Assembly: GCF_024584435.1 (NCBI RefSeq) | Contig: NZ_CP102197.1 | Location: 1,798,001-1,862,000 of the forward strand | DNA: 64,000 nt | Reading direction: 5' to 3' | Source of the DNA: Schaalia odontolytica | GTDB lineage: Bacteria; Actinomycetota; Actinomycetes; Actinomycetales; Actinomycetaceae | Part shown: positions 1 through 8,675 of the stretch, one piece after another | How the letters are laid out: each line of letters starts with the position of its first letter | Position numbering within the stretch: the first letter of the stretch is position 1 | Made by a program: the position numbers and the translations under genes | Notes under the pieces: model-generated | Seen by the model: only the letters and a program-made list of their open reading frames with translations | What the model was told of the DNA's origin: nothing | The model's database searches: none

Positions 1-1031
1 ACCGCACGAAACAGGGCGGCGGACGCCTCCTGCGCGGGCTCCAGGCCGGTCAGCCAGTTCAGGGCGGAGGGCACGTAGGAGTACTGCAGGGAGGCGGTCG
101 CGCAGTCCCCGCGCGTGAGGAACTCCAGGGGCTGAACCTGCCACTCATCCACCCAGCCCGACCCCGTCGAGGCGGCCAGGAGGATGACCGCGCGATCGAA
201 GGCCCCGGTGCGACGCAGCTCCTCCACCACGGTCGAGGCCGCCTGCTCGATTCCGGCACCCGCCGTGGGCATGCCGGCGTAGACGCGGATGGGTTCCTTC
301 GCCTCGCCGCCGCTGACCTGCGCGATGTCCAGGCGCGAGGGGCCCCTGCCGAGGAATACGCGGCCCTGCCCGCCGACAGACTCCCAGGTGACGGGCGAGT
401 CCGGCGAGGCGGAGCGCTCGCGGACGACGGGCGGATAGATGCCGCGCGCGGTCCTCATGTTCATCTGCTCGGCGTGGTGGCGGAAGAAACCGATGCCGCC
501 CCGCAGGATCACGTTCGAGGTCAGGAAGAACATGACGACGCACAGGATGGCCACGCCAGCCAGGACGGCCACGGGCCTGGGCATGTACACGGCGAGCATC
601 GCGATCATCGCATGGCCCACCCCGACGAGGGACGCCACGAGCGAGATCAGGCACCATGCCACCGCGACCGCCCCGAGGGTTCCCAGGACGTACTCCCCCA
701 GGTTCTCCCCCGGCATGTTCACCAGCTTCGCGGCGACGCGGGCGCGGCGATACGACTGGATCACCGCGTAGAGCCACCACGCGGCGAAGAGGGTGGCTAC
801 CCCGATGCGGAATCCAAGCTCGACGGGTTCGGAGGCGCGAATCGTCAGCCCCGTCACGCGGATGACGCGGGCGCCGACGTTCTGCACGACCACGCCGGCA
901 ACGTATCCGCACGCGACCAGGACGCCCGAGGCGACGGCGTGCCACGCCCAGGAACGCGCCATCAGCGACGGTGCGACGCTGACCGCGTACATCGCGAGGG
1001 CCGCGATCACGCCCAGGAACGACAAACCCAT
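1..1031 (-). CDS. Abhydrolase_9-like membrane alpha/beta-hydrolase (3' end missing)
   Basis: Reading the minus strand from an ATG at 1031 gives an uninterrupted frame to the window edge, so the C-terminus is missing. The first ~180 residues form several hydrophobic helices. They are followed by a soluble domain with RVYAGMPTAGAGIEQ, an ILLAASTGSGWVDEW strand-turn and a DCATASLQYSYVPSALNWL segment. This layout matches the actinobacterial alpha/beta-hydrolase family with an N-terminal membrane domain (Abhydrolase_9 / Abhydrolase_9_N). The TGSGWVD stretch is near the expected nucleophile region. Substrate is unknown. Plus-strand frames in this interval are shadows. Confidence 0.75.
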   Translation of the reverse strand, partial: MGLSFLGVIAALAMYAVSVAPSLMARSWAWHAVASGVLVACGYVAGVVVQNVGARVIRVTGLTIRASEPVELGFRIGVATLFAAWWLYAVIQSYRRARVAAKLVNMPGENLGEYVLGTLGAVAVAWCLISLVASLVGVGHAMIAMLAVYMPRPVAVLAGVAILCVVMFFLTSNVILRGGIGFFRHHAEQMNMRTARGIYPPVVRERSASPDSPVTWESVGGQGRVFLGRGPSRLDIAQVSGGEAKEPIRVYAGMPTAGAGIEQAASTVVEELRRTGAFDRAVILLAASTGSGWVDEWQVQPLEFLTRGDCATASLQYSYVPSALNWLTGLEPAQEASAALFRA

Positions 1032-1266
1032 GGCCCCATTGTGCCAGGTGGCCCGCCGCCCCTCACCCGGGGCACAAGGCCGGGGCTAGCGGCTCCCTGC
1101 AGCATCGAAGACTCATCAGGGCGAGCACGACATGCCATCGTTTCGCGATCGCGCATTCGACGTTCCAGCTCGAATGCCCACCGCACCGCGAACACGAGCA
1201 CCTGGAACACGAGCTGGCACAACCCCTGCGGTTGACGGGCGTTCAGCGGGTTTGTAGGTTGATGCC

Positions 1267-1662
1267 ATGAGCGCGGACGTTGGGTTTACTCCTGGGAAGC
1301 TGATTGAGGCTGCCCAGGGTATTGGGGCTACTGCTGAGCCTATTTCTCAGTCGGTGGCTCCGATCGGCGAGGATATTACGTCTTTGTCTGCGGGTTTGAA
1401 TGGCTCGTATATGGAGCCGTTGGGTAATGCTATGACTGCCTGGGGCGACTCTCTGACTGTGTTGTTTGATGACTTGGGTCGCTTGGCTGAGGCCTTGGTG
1501 GGCGTGGAACGGGCTTTTTCCGCGTGTGAGGATGAGATCATCCAGTCGTTGGTTCAGGCTGCTTCCGGTTCGGAGTCGGGTGATGATGGCTCGTCCCAGG
1601 GTGGTTTGTACGCGCAGTTGCAGGCTATGGCTGGGCAAGGTGCTGATGGAGGCGAACAGTGA
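1267..1662 (+). CDS. WXG100/EsxA-like type VII secretion partner, 131 aa
   Basis: A small mostly helical protein with no signal peptide or membrane helix. It is first in the four-gene cluster leading to the large toxin and overlaps the next start by four bases (GTGA at 1659). It lacks a clear WXG turn; the centre (about residues 45-85) looks like a helix hairpin and the Gly/Ser/Asp-rich tail looks disordered. Small helical partners upstream of LXG/WXG toxins normally form a secretion-competent complex with the toxin N-terminus. That role is inferred from position and size rather than from a strong family match. Confidence 0.65.
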   Translation: MSADVGFTPGKLIEAAQGIGATAEPISQSVAPIGEDITSLSAGLNGSYMEPLGNAMTAWGDSLTVLFDDLGRLAEALVGVERAFSACEDEIIQSLVQAASGSESGDDGSSQGGLYAQLQAMAGQGADGGEQ

Positions 1663-1958
1663 GTAGCGATTCGATGCTGGTGTTCCAGGAGGCTAACGCC
1701 ACACAGATGGCAGAGGTGTTCCGTAAACGGGTCGCGGTGGTCAAGAATTTCATCCCTGATATCAGCGACGGCATTAAGAGCAGCGTCGGTGATTGGACGG
1801 GTGAGTCTCGTCAGGCGTGCGATGCTGCGTTGAAGCGTTTGGAAGAGCGTGGCGAGGAGTTGGCTGAGTTGTTAACCGCTGCGGCTGACGCGATGGAAGA
1901 GATTCTCGCCGAAGGCCAGCATGCTGAGTCTAAAGCGTTTGCGTGTATCGACAGTTAA
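1659..1958 (+). CDS. WXG100 family protein, 99 aa
   Basis: A 99-residue helical hairpin protein with a WTG turn (DWTGESRQACD, around residue 46) between two amphipathic helices, the hallmark of WXG100/Esx secretion substrates. Length is typical of the family. The GTG start overlaps the upstream stop by four bases, indicating translational coupling. It probably dimerises with another small partner or with the WXG domain of the toxin encoded 360 bases downstream. It has no signal peptide, as expected for type VII export. Confidence 0.8.
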   Translation: MSSDSMLVFQEANATQMAEVFRKRVAVVKNFIPDISDGIKSSVGDWTGESRQACDAALKRLEERGEELAELLTAAADAMEEILAEGQHAESKAFACIDS

Positions 1959-1970
1959 GGGTTGTCAATC

Positions 1971-2309
1971 GTGAGTGATTTTAAGGTCGATTTGCAGGCG
2001 ATGTCGTCTTTCGTGGAGTCGTTGTCGTCTTTTGAGGAGGCGGCCAAGGAGTATGACGTGGAGGACTGGGTTCCCAACTCTGGCATGCTAGAGAATCCTG
2101 AGGTGTGGGATCGCACAAACGCGTTCCAGGACACGTGGGAAAAGGGCACGAACGACTTGCGTGATGAGATTAAGGCTGCGAGTAGTGCGGTCAGTGGCGC
2201 GTTGGGTGCCTACGCGGAATACATGGACAAGTCGAAAGAGCACATGGCTAAAGTGGAGCAGGCTGCGCAAGCTCTGGGGCAGTCTCCTGTCGTCGGTTCG
2301 GGGGCGTGA
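1971..2309 (+). CDS. EsxA-like toxin partner, 112 aa
   Basis: GTG at 1971 is preferred because an AAGG ribosome site (1957-1960) sits ten bases upstream; the in-frame TTG at 1962 is too close to it. The product is helical, with a central loop (DWVPNSGMLENPEVWD) and a C-terminal helix containing YAEYMDKSKEHM. It has no canonical WXG. It ends six bases before the toxin start, the usual position of an LXG/WXG effector's dedicated partner protein. The role is inferred from position. Confidence 0.65.
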   Translation: MSDFKVDLQAMSSFVESLSSFEEAAKEYDVEDWVPNSGMLENPEVWDRTNAFQDTWEKGTNDLRDEIKAASSAVSGALGAYAEYMDKSKEHMAKVEQAAQALGQSPVVGSGA

Positions 2310-2315
2310 TCTGGC

Positions 2316-5300
2316 GTGGGTGTTGTCGCGCATGGTGCGCCGGTCTTTAAGATCGGTGGGGATCCCGGTGGGATCTCGACGCGCGCCGCGGTGATGATGG
2401 ATCGCGCCAACGAGTTCGGTGAGATTCATTCCGGCTTGTCTTCCCTGAAGTCTGATGGGTGGGAAGGTCGCGCGGCGGATCATTTCCGCTCTAAGTTCAA
2501 GGTGCAGACCAAGGGCTGGCTGGACGCCCAGGAGGCCTTCTCTTCCGCGTCTGAAGCGTATTCGTCGTATGCGTCGACGCTGGCGTCGGCGCAGGGCCAG
2601 TGTGATGGGATCCGCTCGCGGTGGAAGCAGGGCCGCAACGCGGTCCAGCAGGCGCAGAACAATCAGGCTGACGCGCGGAGCCAAGCCGCAGCAGAGGGCG
2701 GCATCCCCATGTTTGACGCCTCGTGCGACGAGGGGCCGGGCCGCTCGGCGATGGCGGCCGCGGTCGCTGATTTCGAGACGCTGGTCGATCAGGTCAACGA
2801 GGCCGGCGACCTACTCATTACCGCCCTAAATGCTGGTATCGCGAAACTGCCCGAGCGCACGTGGTGGGATTCGGTCAAGCGCACGGTCGGCTCCGTCGTC
2901 AAAGGCTTCGTCGAAGCGGTGGCCGACTTGGTGAAGCTGGGATTGGCACTCAGCGGCGTCCCGATGCTCTTTGACTTTGGGCGCATGCTGATGGGTCAGA
3001 TGACCTGGGATGAGTTCTACGCCAAGCACAGCACGATTCCAATGGAGACCATCGCCGGCCTAGCAAAGGCACTGTGGGAGGATCCCGGAGCGTTCTTCGC
3101 TGGCCTGGGCAAAGCGCTTGTCGATTGGGACACGTGGACCGACGATCCCGGGCGCGCGATCGGACACCTGTTGCCGGACGTGCTCATTGCTATCGCGACA
3201 GCCGGGACCGGAACGGCGGCGTCCGCCGGCGAGAAAGCCACTTCGGGAGCCGCTCGGTTGGCTCGGATGGCCCATATCGGCAAGGAAGTGTTCAAGGCCA
3301 TCCTGCCGGTCAACCCCGACGATGTGCGTGCGTTAGGCAAGCTCGGGAAGAACCTGTTTACGAAGTTCACCCACCATGGTGTGGACGCGGCCGATACCGT
3401 GGCCAAGCTGGGCGCTGATGCCAGGAGGCAGCTGTCGGGTTTGCGCGGTGGCAACCTGATGGCGGACGCGAACAAGTATTCTGATGCCGGCCATCTCTCC
3501 GGGAACGCGTCCCACGGGGCGAACAACCTTGCCGGACTTGACCACCTCTCTGGACGGTCCTCCCACGTCGGCGGCGGGGCACATGATCTTGCTGGCGCCT
3601 CCGACCTCACCGGGGACGCCTCCCACGCGGGCCGCGGGACACACAACGGCGGCCTCAGTAGTACCGGCACCCCGGATTCGGGCCACCGCTCGAACGGTGT
3701 GTCCAGCGCGGCCCAGCCCACCGCGACGCCTCACGCGTCCGCCGCTGGCGATGCCGGCACCAGCGGACACGCGGCCCCCGCCAACACTGCACCCAGCGCG
3801 TCTCACGGCGCTCACAACAACGCGTTCATGAATGCGGATACTGGCGGCGCCACCCACGGTGCGGGCAGCACTGCCAACGGCGCAACCAGCGCACCCGCGC
3901 CCGGCGCTCCCGCCACCGGGACCCACGGAGCTGGTACCACTGGCGCCCCCGGCGCACCCGCACCTGGTGCCCCCGGCGCTCCCGCGGGTGGCTCGCATGG
4001 GGCGGCTTCCGGCCACAGCCCCGCTGGCGGCTCCCCTGCTACTCCCGTGCGCAACGAGGGTGTGGGTGAGCGCGTTGCTACGGGTGATGCCATTCCTCCG
4101 AAGAAGCGCACTGATTCTTACCGTGTTGGCCATGATCGTTCCATGACACCTGACGAGGTCGGGTCGCAGTCTGCCGCTGCAGCTGACGGCAAGCCTCCGC
4201 GCAAGCCCACCGATTCGTGGACGGACTCTGACGGTATCCCAACGAACCGGGACGATTTCGATCGTGTCGGCACTGATCGTTTCGGCACTGAGAACAGGAT
4301 GAATTCTTCCTACCTGGATGACAGCTCGACCCACGCTAATGGTCAGACGCGCGGTGCCGATGAGCTTGTCGGTGCGGGCGTTGGCCGTCGCGAGGCCAGC
4401 GTGGGCGCTCAGGGATCGTACGAGCGCGCCGGCGCGTTCGGTGGCAGTGATCCGAGCCGTGTCAGCCACGGAGCGGACGGCTTCGGCGGCACCGCCGATT
4501 TCGGAGCAAACGCAGGGCACGGAGCTCATGGCGCGAACGGTGTCACCAATTCCGCTGATGTCGGTGGCGGCATAGGCGACGCCTCGCGTGGCACGCACGC
4601 TACTGGTGCCCCCACGGGCCACGGCGGCGGTCATGTTGGTGCTGATTCTGGTACCCGCGGTGGTTCGTCGACCCCTGCGCAGGGTCCGCACCGTGCCGAT
4701 CCGGGCATGTCCACCGGTGACACGCACGGCGTTTCGCGCGCTGATTCCACCCCCGGCCACGGCGACACCCCCCGGACAGGACAAGGTGGAGACGGCACCC
4801 CCGACGCGCCCACCACCCCCAAGAAGGAAACTCCTGCCGGGGACACCCTGGGTGGCGACAAGCAGCCACATAGTGGAAAGCCTGCAGCAGACACGCCTGC
4901 CACCCATGCGGACGAGGCCGCCGACGCCAGCAAGGCTGGCCACGGCTCCGGCGACGCAAATGGCTCCGGTAAGGCCGATGCCGACACCAAGCAGGGCCAC
5001 GACTCCGTCGAACATGCGGACACTGACCCCAAGGCGAAGGACCACTCCGCCAACGGCAAGGCCGACGACGCCGCTGACTCGGCGCACCGCGGCGACAAAA
5101 CCGAGGCCGACAAGCCCACGTCGGACAAGTCCCACAAGGAAGACGACGCCGCACACCACGACGACGAACACCCCAAGGACACCGACGACAAGCACACCAC
5201 CAAAACCGACGACGCCGACACCAATCCCACCAAGGACGACGCCGACTCCAAGTCCGACAACGATTCCGGCGAGCACGCGGACGCTGACCCCAAGGCGAAG

Positions 5301-7430
5301 GACCACTCCGCCAACGGCAAGGCCGACGACGCCGACGATTCGGCACGCCGCAGCGACAAAACCGAGGCCGACAAGCCCACGTCGGACAAGTCCCACAAGG
5401 AAGACGACGCCGCACACCACGACGGCGACGAACACGCCAAGGACACCGACGACAAGCACACCACCAAAACCGACGACGCCGACACCAATCCCACCAAGGA
5501 CGACGCCGACTCCAAGTCCGACAAGGATTCCGCCGAGCGCGCGGACGCTGACCCCAAGGCGAAGGACCACTCCGCCAACGGCAAGGCCGACGACGCCGCT
5601 GACTCGGCACGCCACGGCGACAAAACCGAGGCCGACAAGCCCACGTCGGACAAGTCCCACAAGGAAGACGACGCCGCACACCACGACGGCGACGAACACG
5701 CCAAGGACACCGACGACAAGCACACCACCAAGACCGACGACGCCGACACCAATCCCACCAAGGACGACGCCGACTCCAAGTCCGACAAGGATTCCGCCGA
5801 GCGCGCGGACGCTGACCCCAAGGCGAAGGACCACTCCGCCAACGGCAAGGCCGACGACGCCGCTGACTCGGCACGCCACGGCGACAAGTCCGAGGCAGAT
5901 AAGCCCGCGTCGGACAAGTCCCACAAGGAAGACGACGCCGCACACCACGACGGCGACGAGCACCCCAAGGACACCGACGACAAGCACACCACCAAGAAGG
6001 ACGCCGACCCGAAGTCGAAGGATCACTCCGCCAACGGCAAGGCCGACGACGCCGCTGACTCGGCACGCCACGGCGACAAGTCCGAGGCAGATAAGCCCGC
6101 GTCGGACAAGTCCCACAAGGAAGACGACGCCGCACACCACGACGGCGACGAACACCCCAAGGACACCGACGACAAGCACACCACCAAGACCGACGACGCC
6201 GACTCCAAGTCCACCAAGGACGAGGCCGACACGCACAAGTCCGACAAGGACAGCGACACCAAGTCCACCAAGGATTCCGGCGAGCGCGCGGACGCTGACC
6301 CCAAGGCGAAGGACCACTCCGCCAACGGCAAGGCCGACGACACGCACCAGTCCGACAAGGGCTCCGGCGAGCACACGGACACTGACCCGAAGGCGAAGGA
6401 CCACTCCGCCAACGGCAAGGCCGACGACGCTGCTGATTCGACGCGCCACGGTGACAAGACCGAGGCCGACAAGCCCACATCGGACAAGTCCCACAAGGAA
6501 GACGACGCCGCACACCACGACGGCGACGAGCACCCCAAGGACACCGACGACAAGCACACCACCAAGACCGACGACGCCGACACGCACAAGTCCGATAAGG
6601 ACGGTGACGGCAAGTCCAACAAGGACGACGCCGACGCCAAGTCCGACAAGGACGACGACACGCACAAGTCCGACAAGGACGGTGACAGCGAGGGTTCCGG
6701 AAGCCACGACGGAAACGAAAGCTCCGACGATGAACCAGCCTTTGCCGACGGGATCACAGCAGGCGGCCATCCTGGCCCTTACAAAGAGGCAAACGACGGT
6801 TTTATCGCCGATTTTGCGGAGAAGAATGGCCACACACTCGATACGGATCACGGGCCGATCGGCGCAGATCTGGTCGATCATCGAGAACCAATCAGCACAG
6901 ATCCTGATACTGGTGAACAGATTTCTGCAGATCTGTACAAGGAACGCGCGACCGGACCTGATGGTGAAACAGACTGGCCAAATGTAAAAAAGCATCCTGA
7001 GCTAGCCGACGACATGATAGATGGCGTTTACCTTCATGGCGATCCAGAAAAGGGAATTCCTCCGTTCCAAGATATGACAGTCGACGAATTTATCAAGGAG
7101 CACCCCGGAAATCTTGATCGAATTGGAGGAGACCATGGCAAATATTTCGCATTAGTAGGCAAGGACGGGCCGGACTCTTTCCAGAAACGATCAATTCACG
7201 CACACTCACTCTACGATCCTTACAGCCAATTCGAGTTCCGTCCAGGAAACCTACCTCCAGGAACGCGCGTAGAAACGGGAATTGTCTACCCATGGTTTGA
7301 CTCACCCGGAGGATCACGACAGGTCAGGCTGTACACCGTCCACTCTGTTACCAAAGAACACATGTACTTGAGCGCCCAACAACTCCTTGAAGGCCCGAAC
7401 CCTGTTCTAGTTAGAAAGACAGTCAAATGA
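2316..7430 (+). CDS. Type VII polymorphic toxin with C-terminal TNT-like NAD+ glycohydrolase domain
   Basis: A 1,704-residue modular effector, GTG start six bases after its partner gene. Residues ~1-150 are a helical WXG domain (W49-E50-G51 turn). Residues ~185-310 have two hydrophobic stretches. An Ala/Gly/His/Pro linker and about seven charged repeats (~890-1465) follow. The last ~113 residues resemble the tuberculosis necrotizing toxin domain: LDRIG, GKYFA, QKRS, a PWF..PGG turn and SRQVR. R1602, Y1610, R1625 and Q1669 are spaced 8, 15 and 44 apart. From memory the TNT active-site residues R757, Y765, R780 and Q822 are spaced 8, 15 and 42. NAD+ depletion in a rival cell is the predicted activity. 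The tip is less GC-rich than the rest, consistent with module swapping. The stop overlaps the immunity start (ATGA). Confidence 0.87.
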   Translation: MGVVAHGAPVFKIGGDPGGISTRAAVMMDRANEFGEIHSGLSSLKSDGWEGRAADHFRSKFKVQTKGWLDAQEAFSSASEAYSSYASTLASAQGQCDGIRSRWKQGRNAVQQAQNNQADARSQAAAEGGIPMFDASCDEGPGRSAMAAAVADFETLVDQVNEAGDLLITALNAGIAKLPERTWWDSVKRTVGSVVKGFVEAVADLVKLGLALSGVPMLFDFGRMLMGQMTWDEFYAKHSTIPMETIAGLAKALWEDPGAFFAGLGKALVDWDTWTDDPGRAIGHLLPDVLIAIATAGTGTAASAGEKATSGAARLARMAHIGKEVFKAILPVNPDDVRALGKLGKNLFTKFTHHGVDAADTVAKLGADARRQLSGLRGGNLMADANKYSDAGHLSGNASHGANNLAGLDHLSGRSSHVGGGAHDLAGASDLTGDASHAGRGTHNGGLSSTGTPDSGHRSNGVSSAAQPTATPHASAAGDAGTSGHAAPANTAPSASHGAHNNAFMNADTGGATHGAGSTANGATSAPAPGAPATGTHGAGTTGAPGAPAPGAPGAPAGGSHGAASGHSPAGGSPATPVRNEGVGERVATGDAIPPKKRTDSYRVGHDRSMTPDEVGSQSAAAADGKPPRKPTDSWTDSDGIPTNRDDFDRVGTDRFGTENRMNSSYLDDSSTHANGQTRGADELVGAGVGRREASVGAQGSYERAGAFGGSDPSRVSHGADGFGGTADFGANAGHGAHGANGVTNSADVGGGIGDASRGTHATGAPTGHGGGHVGADSGTRGGSSTPAQGPHRADPGMSTGDTHGVSRADSTPGHGDTPRTGQGGDGTPDAPTTPKKETPAGDTLGGDKQPHSGKPAADTPATHADEAADASKAGHGSGDANGSGKADADTKQGHDSVEHADTDPKAKDHSANGKADDAADSAHRGDKTEADKPTSDKSHKEDDAAHHDDEHPKDTDDKHTTKTDDADTNPTKDDADSKSDNDSGEHADADPKAKDHSANGKADDADDSARRSDKTEADKPTSDKSHKEDDAAHHDGDEHAKDTDDKHTTKTDDADTNPTKDDADSKSDKDSAERADADPKAKDHSANGKADDAADSARHGDKTEADKPTSDKSHKEDDAAHHDGDEHAKDTDDKHTTKTDDADTNPTKDDADSKSDKDSAERADADPKAKDHSANGKADDAADSARHGDKSEADKPASDKSHKEDDAAHHDGDEHPKDTDDKHTTKKDADPKSKDHSANGKADDAADSARHGDKSEADKPASDKSHKEDDAAHHDGDEHPKDTDDKHTTKTDDADSKSTKDEADTHKSDKDSDTKSTKDSGERADADPKAKDHSANGKADDTHQSDKGSGEHTDTDPKAKDHSANGKADDAADSTRHGDKTEADKPTSDKSHKEDDAAHHDGDEHPKDTDDKHTTKTDDADTHKSDKDGDGKSNKDDADAKSDKDDDTHKSDKDGDSEGSGSHDGNESSDDEPAFADGITAGGHPGPYKEANDGFIADFAEKNGHTLDTDHGPIGADLVDHREPISTDPDTGEQISADLYKERATGPDGETDWPNVKKHPELADDMIDGVYLHGDPEKGIPPFQDMTVDEFIKEHPGNLDRIGGDHGKYFALVGKDGPDSFQKRSIHAHSLYDPYSQFEFRPGNLPPGTRVETGIVYPWFDSPGGSRQVRLYTVHSVTKEHMYLSAQQLLEGPNPVLVRKTVK
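5031..6710 (+). repeat. Approximately 264-bp (88-residue) repeats inside the toxin linker
   Basis: The unit beginning AAGGCGAAGGACCACTCC starts at about 5031, 5292, 5556, 5820, 6012, 6303 and 6390. Three intervals are 261-264 bp; the others (192, 291, 87) reflect internal gains and losses. The encoded unit is rich in Lys, Asp, His and Thr, with blocks such as DKSHKEDDAAHHDGDEH and KDTDDKHTTKTDDAD. It has almost no hydrophobic residues, so it is likely an extended spacer. Near-identical DNA copies make length change by recombination, or mis-assembly, likely. Confidence 0.9.
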
Positions 7431-7930
7431 ACGAAGAACTCTCTGCATACATCACGCGTCTGTGCGAACTATCGGGACACACAACGCGGATCGACGATGA
7501 TTTGATCCTGGTCGAGCCGGGTGAAGACTTTATCTACGACGCATTCACCATGGTTGAGGAATACTACGCCTACGGCGAGGTCGATAAGTACTCATTCGGC
7601 GGGTCGCTCTTCGGGTCCGCGTCCTTCGAGATCTTCAAGAAGTTCGCGATTATGCATTTCGCCGCAGACATTCGTGCAGCACACCAGCTCCCGCCCCTCA
7701 ACCTCCCACCAGTGACCGACGTTCACCCCAGTTTTTCCATCGAATTCCGCGAACCGATCGCGTACCTGCTGACAAGCAAAACCTCCCCCATCCCCACGAC
7801 ATACACATCCTTCTCGCCAGCTGCGCTGCTCTCATTGTCATATCTGATGGGCACGTCAAGCGAGGACTTGCTCTCCCTGGTCCTCGAACCGTCCGGGGCC
7901 GGATACGCCGCGCTGTACCAGCACGACTAA
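7427..7930 (+). CDS. Immunity protein, subfamily A copy 1 (cognate to the intact TNT toxin)
   Basis: A 167-residue cytosolic protein whose ATG overlaps the toxin stop by four bases, the classic position of a cognate immunity gene. It would bind and block the NADase tip. Visible blocks are MNEELSAYITRLCELSGH, a strand pair around GEDFIYDAF and YSFGG, a helix FEIFKKFAIMHFAADIR and a C-terminal LSYLMGTSSEDLLSLVLE helix. The overall pattern resembles Imm61-type TNT immunity factors, but I assign this from layout and context only. It differs from the later A copies in having no leader of its own. Confidence 0.8.
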   Translation: MNEELSAYITRLCELSGHTTRIDDDLILVEPGEDFIYDAFTMVEEYYAYGEVDKYSFGGSLFGSASFEIFKKFAIMHFAADIRAAHQLPPLNLPPVTDVHPSFSIEFREPIAYLLTSKTSPIPTTYTSFSPAALLSLSYLMGTSSEDLLSLVLEPSGAGYAALYQHD

Positions 7931-7985
7931 GGGTTCCCCGCTCCCGGTGCTAGCTCACGGAGCACAGGACGAGACATTCGGCCAC

Positions 7986-8009
7986 GCCTCCCCTCGTACG
8001 ACGGGAGGC
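7986..8009 (+). terminator. Hairpin in the A-B intergenic leader
   Basis: GCCTCCC (7986-7992) pairs with GGGAGGC (8003-8009) around a CTCGTACGAC loop. Equivalent but longer hairpins precede the other B-family genes at 9232-9267 and 14093-14126. None has a U-run, so termination, attenuation or RNA stability are all possible. Downstream, a conserved stretch (CGCCCGTCAGTTACGATGTCC) leads to the AAGGAGTGAGT ribosome site. Confidence 0.6.
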
Positions 8010-8082
8010 CAGAGATGCCATTCCGCGCTCGCCCGTCAGTTAGGATGTCCGCAGAGGCAACGACTCAAAGGAGTGAGTGCCC

Positions 8083-8550
8083 ATGCTGGAAGAATTCAAC
8101 GATCTCATATCCACGCTCTGCACGGACTCTTCAATCGTGCGCGAGGTGCGAGAGAATAGACTGTTTTTCACCGATGACGGCCTTATCTTTCACTCGTTTT
8201 GGGAATCGAACGACTATTTTAGGTTTGCTCGTTCGGAACGCCCATCATTCGGTGGCGGCTATTTGTGGACGCGCAACCCAACCATCGCACAGTATCAGCT
8301 GGTTATCGTTCTCGGAAGTTCTATTCGTCGCCTCAACTCATGGGATCCAATAGCACTACCGTCACAGCCAGACACTCTCAAGACCGCCTGGTCACTCACA
8401 CCTGTACCAGGCACGACAGCGATTGACTGCGTTTACGTTGACGATCCGGAACTTAGTTTCGGGACCTTCACCAAAGACCAATGGCTTCGCCTCGCGAGTC
8501 TTCTCACTATGCCCCTCGAGGACGCGATTCGGCTCTACACAACGGAATAA
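8083..8550 (+). CDS. Immunity-like protein, subfamily B copy 1
   Basis: 155 residues, cytosolic, ATG at 8083 with AAAGGAG nine bases upstream; the GTG at 8077 is too close to the ribosome site. Layout: N-terminal helix (MLEEFNDLISTLC), two beta strands ending in FARSERPSFGGG, a helix (TIAQYQLVIVLG), then DDPELSFGTF and a terminal MPLEDAIRLYTTE helix. The (N/D)DP-x-(L/V)-x-F block plus terminal ED(L/A)...LY helix recurs in subfamilies E and F, suggesting one fold. It is probably a further TNT-type immunity protein. Confidence 0.7.
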   Translation: MLEEFNDLISTLCTDSSIVREVRENRLFFTDDGLIFHSFWESNDYFRFARSERPSFGGGYLWTRNPTIAQYQLVIVLGSSIRRLNSWDPIALPSQPDTLKTAWSLTPVPGTTAIDCVYVDDPELSFGTFTKDQWLRLASLLTMPLEDAIRLYTTE

Positions 8551-8572
8551 CCCGCCGCGGAAAACGTTCGCT

Positions 8573-8592
8573 CGTCACCCTTCAAGGTGACG
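8573..8592 (+). terminator. Hairpin after first subfamily-B gene
   Basis: CGTCACC (8573-8579) and GGTGACG (8586-8592) form a 7-bp stem with a six-base loop, 22 bases after the B gene's stop. There is no U-tract. It lies before the subfamily-A leader and may separate the first toxin-immunity operon from the following cassettes. Confidence 0.5.
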
Positions 8593-8609
8593 AGGCCTCG
8601 GCCCCCTCC

Positions 8610-8675
8610 CCAGACTCACCGCAGCCGTAGAATCAAGGCAGTCGATCCTGCACACCGATGAGGAGCAACCCTCGC
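8610..8675 (+). repeat. Conserved leader of subfamily-A cassettes
   Basis: The block GCCGTAGAATCAAGRCAGTCGAT followed by a GAGGAGCAAC ribosome site precedes the A-family ATGs at 8676, 16349 and 20506, and in diverged form 13531. The first A gene (7427), fused to the toxin by overlap, lacks it. The leader therefore moves with the gene and could carry its own promoter. Confidence 0.7.

Noticed and set aside
145..1235. Several open frames on either strand at the window start
   Set aside because: Arg/Pro/His-rich shadow translations; the hydrolase-like minus frame running off the edge explains the composition and has recognisable motifs.
3333..6995. 1,220-codon open frame antisense to the toxin, with another ~800-codon plus-strand frame in the same area
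   Set aside because: Both are by-products of the GC-rich 264-bp repeats, low-complexity in translation (Val/Gly/Leu or Arg/Pro/Thr only), and lie over a well-supported coding frame.
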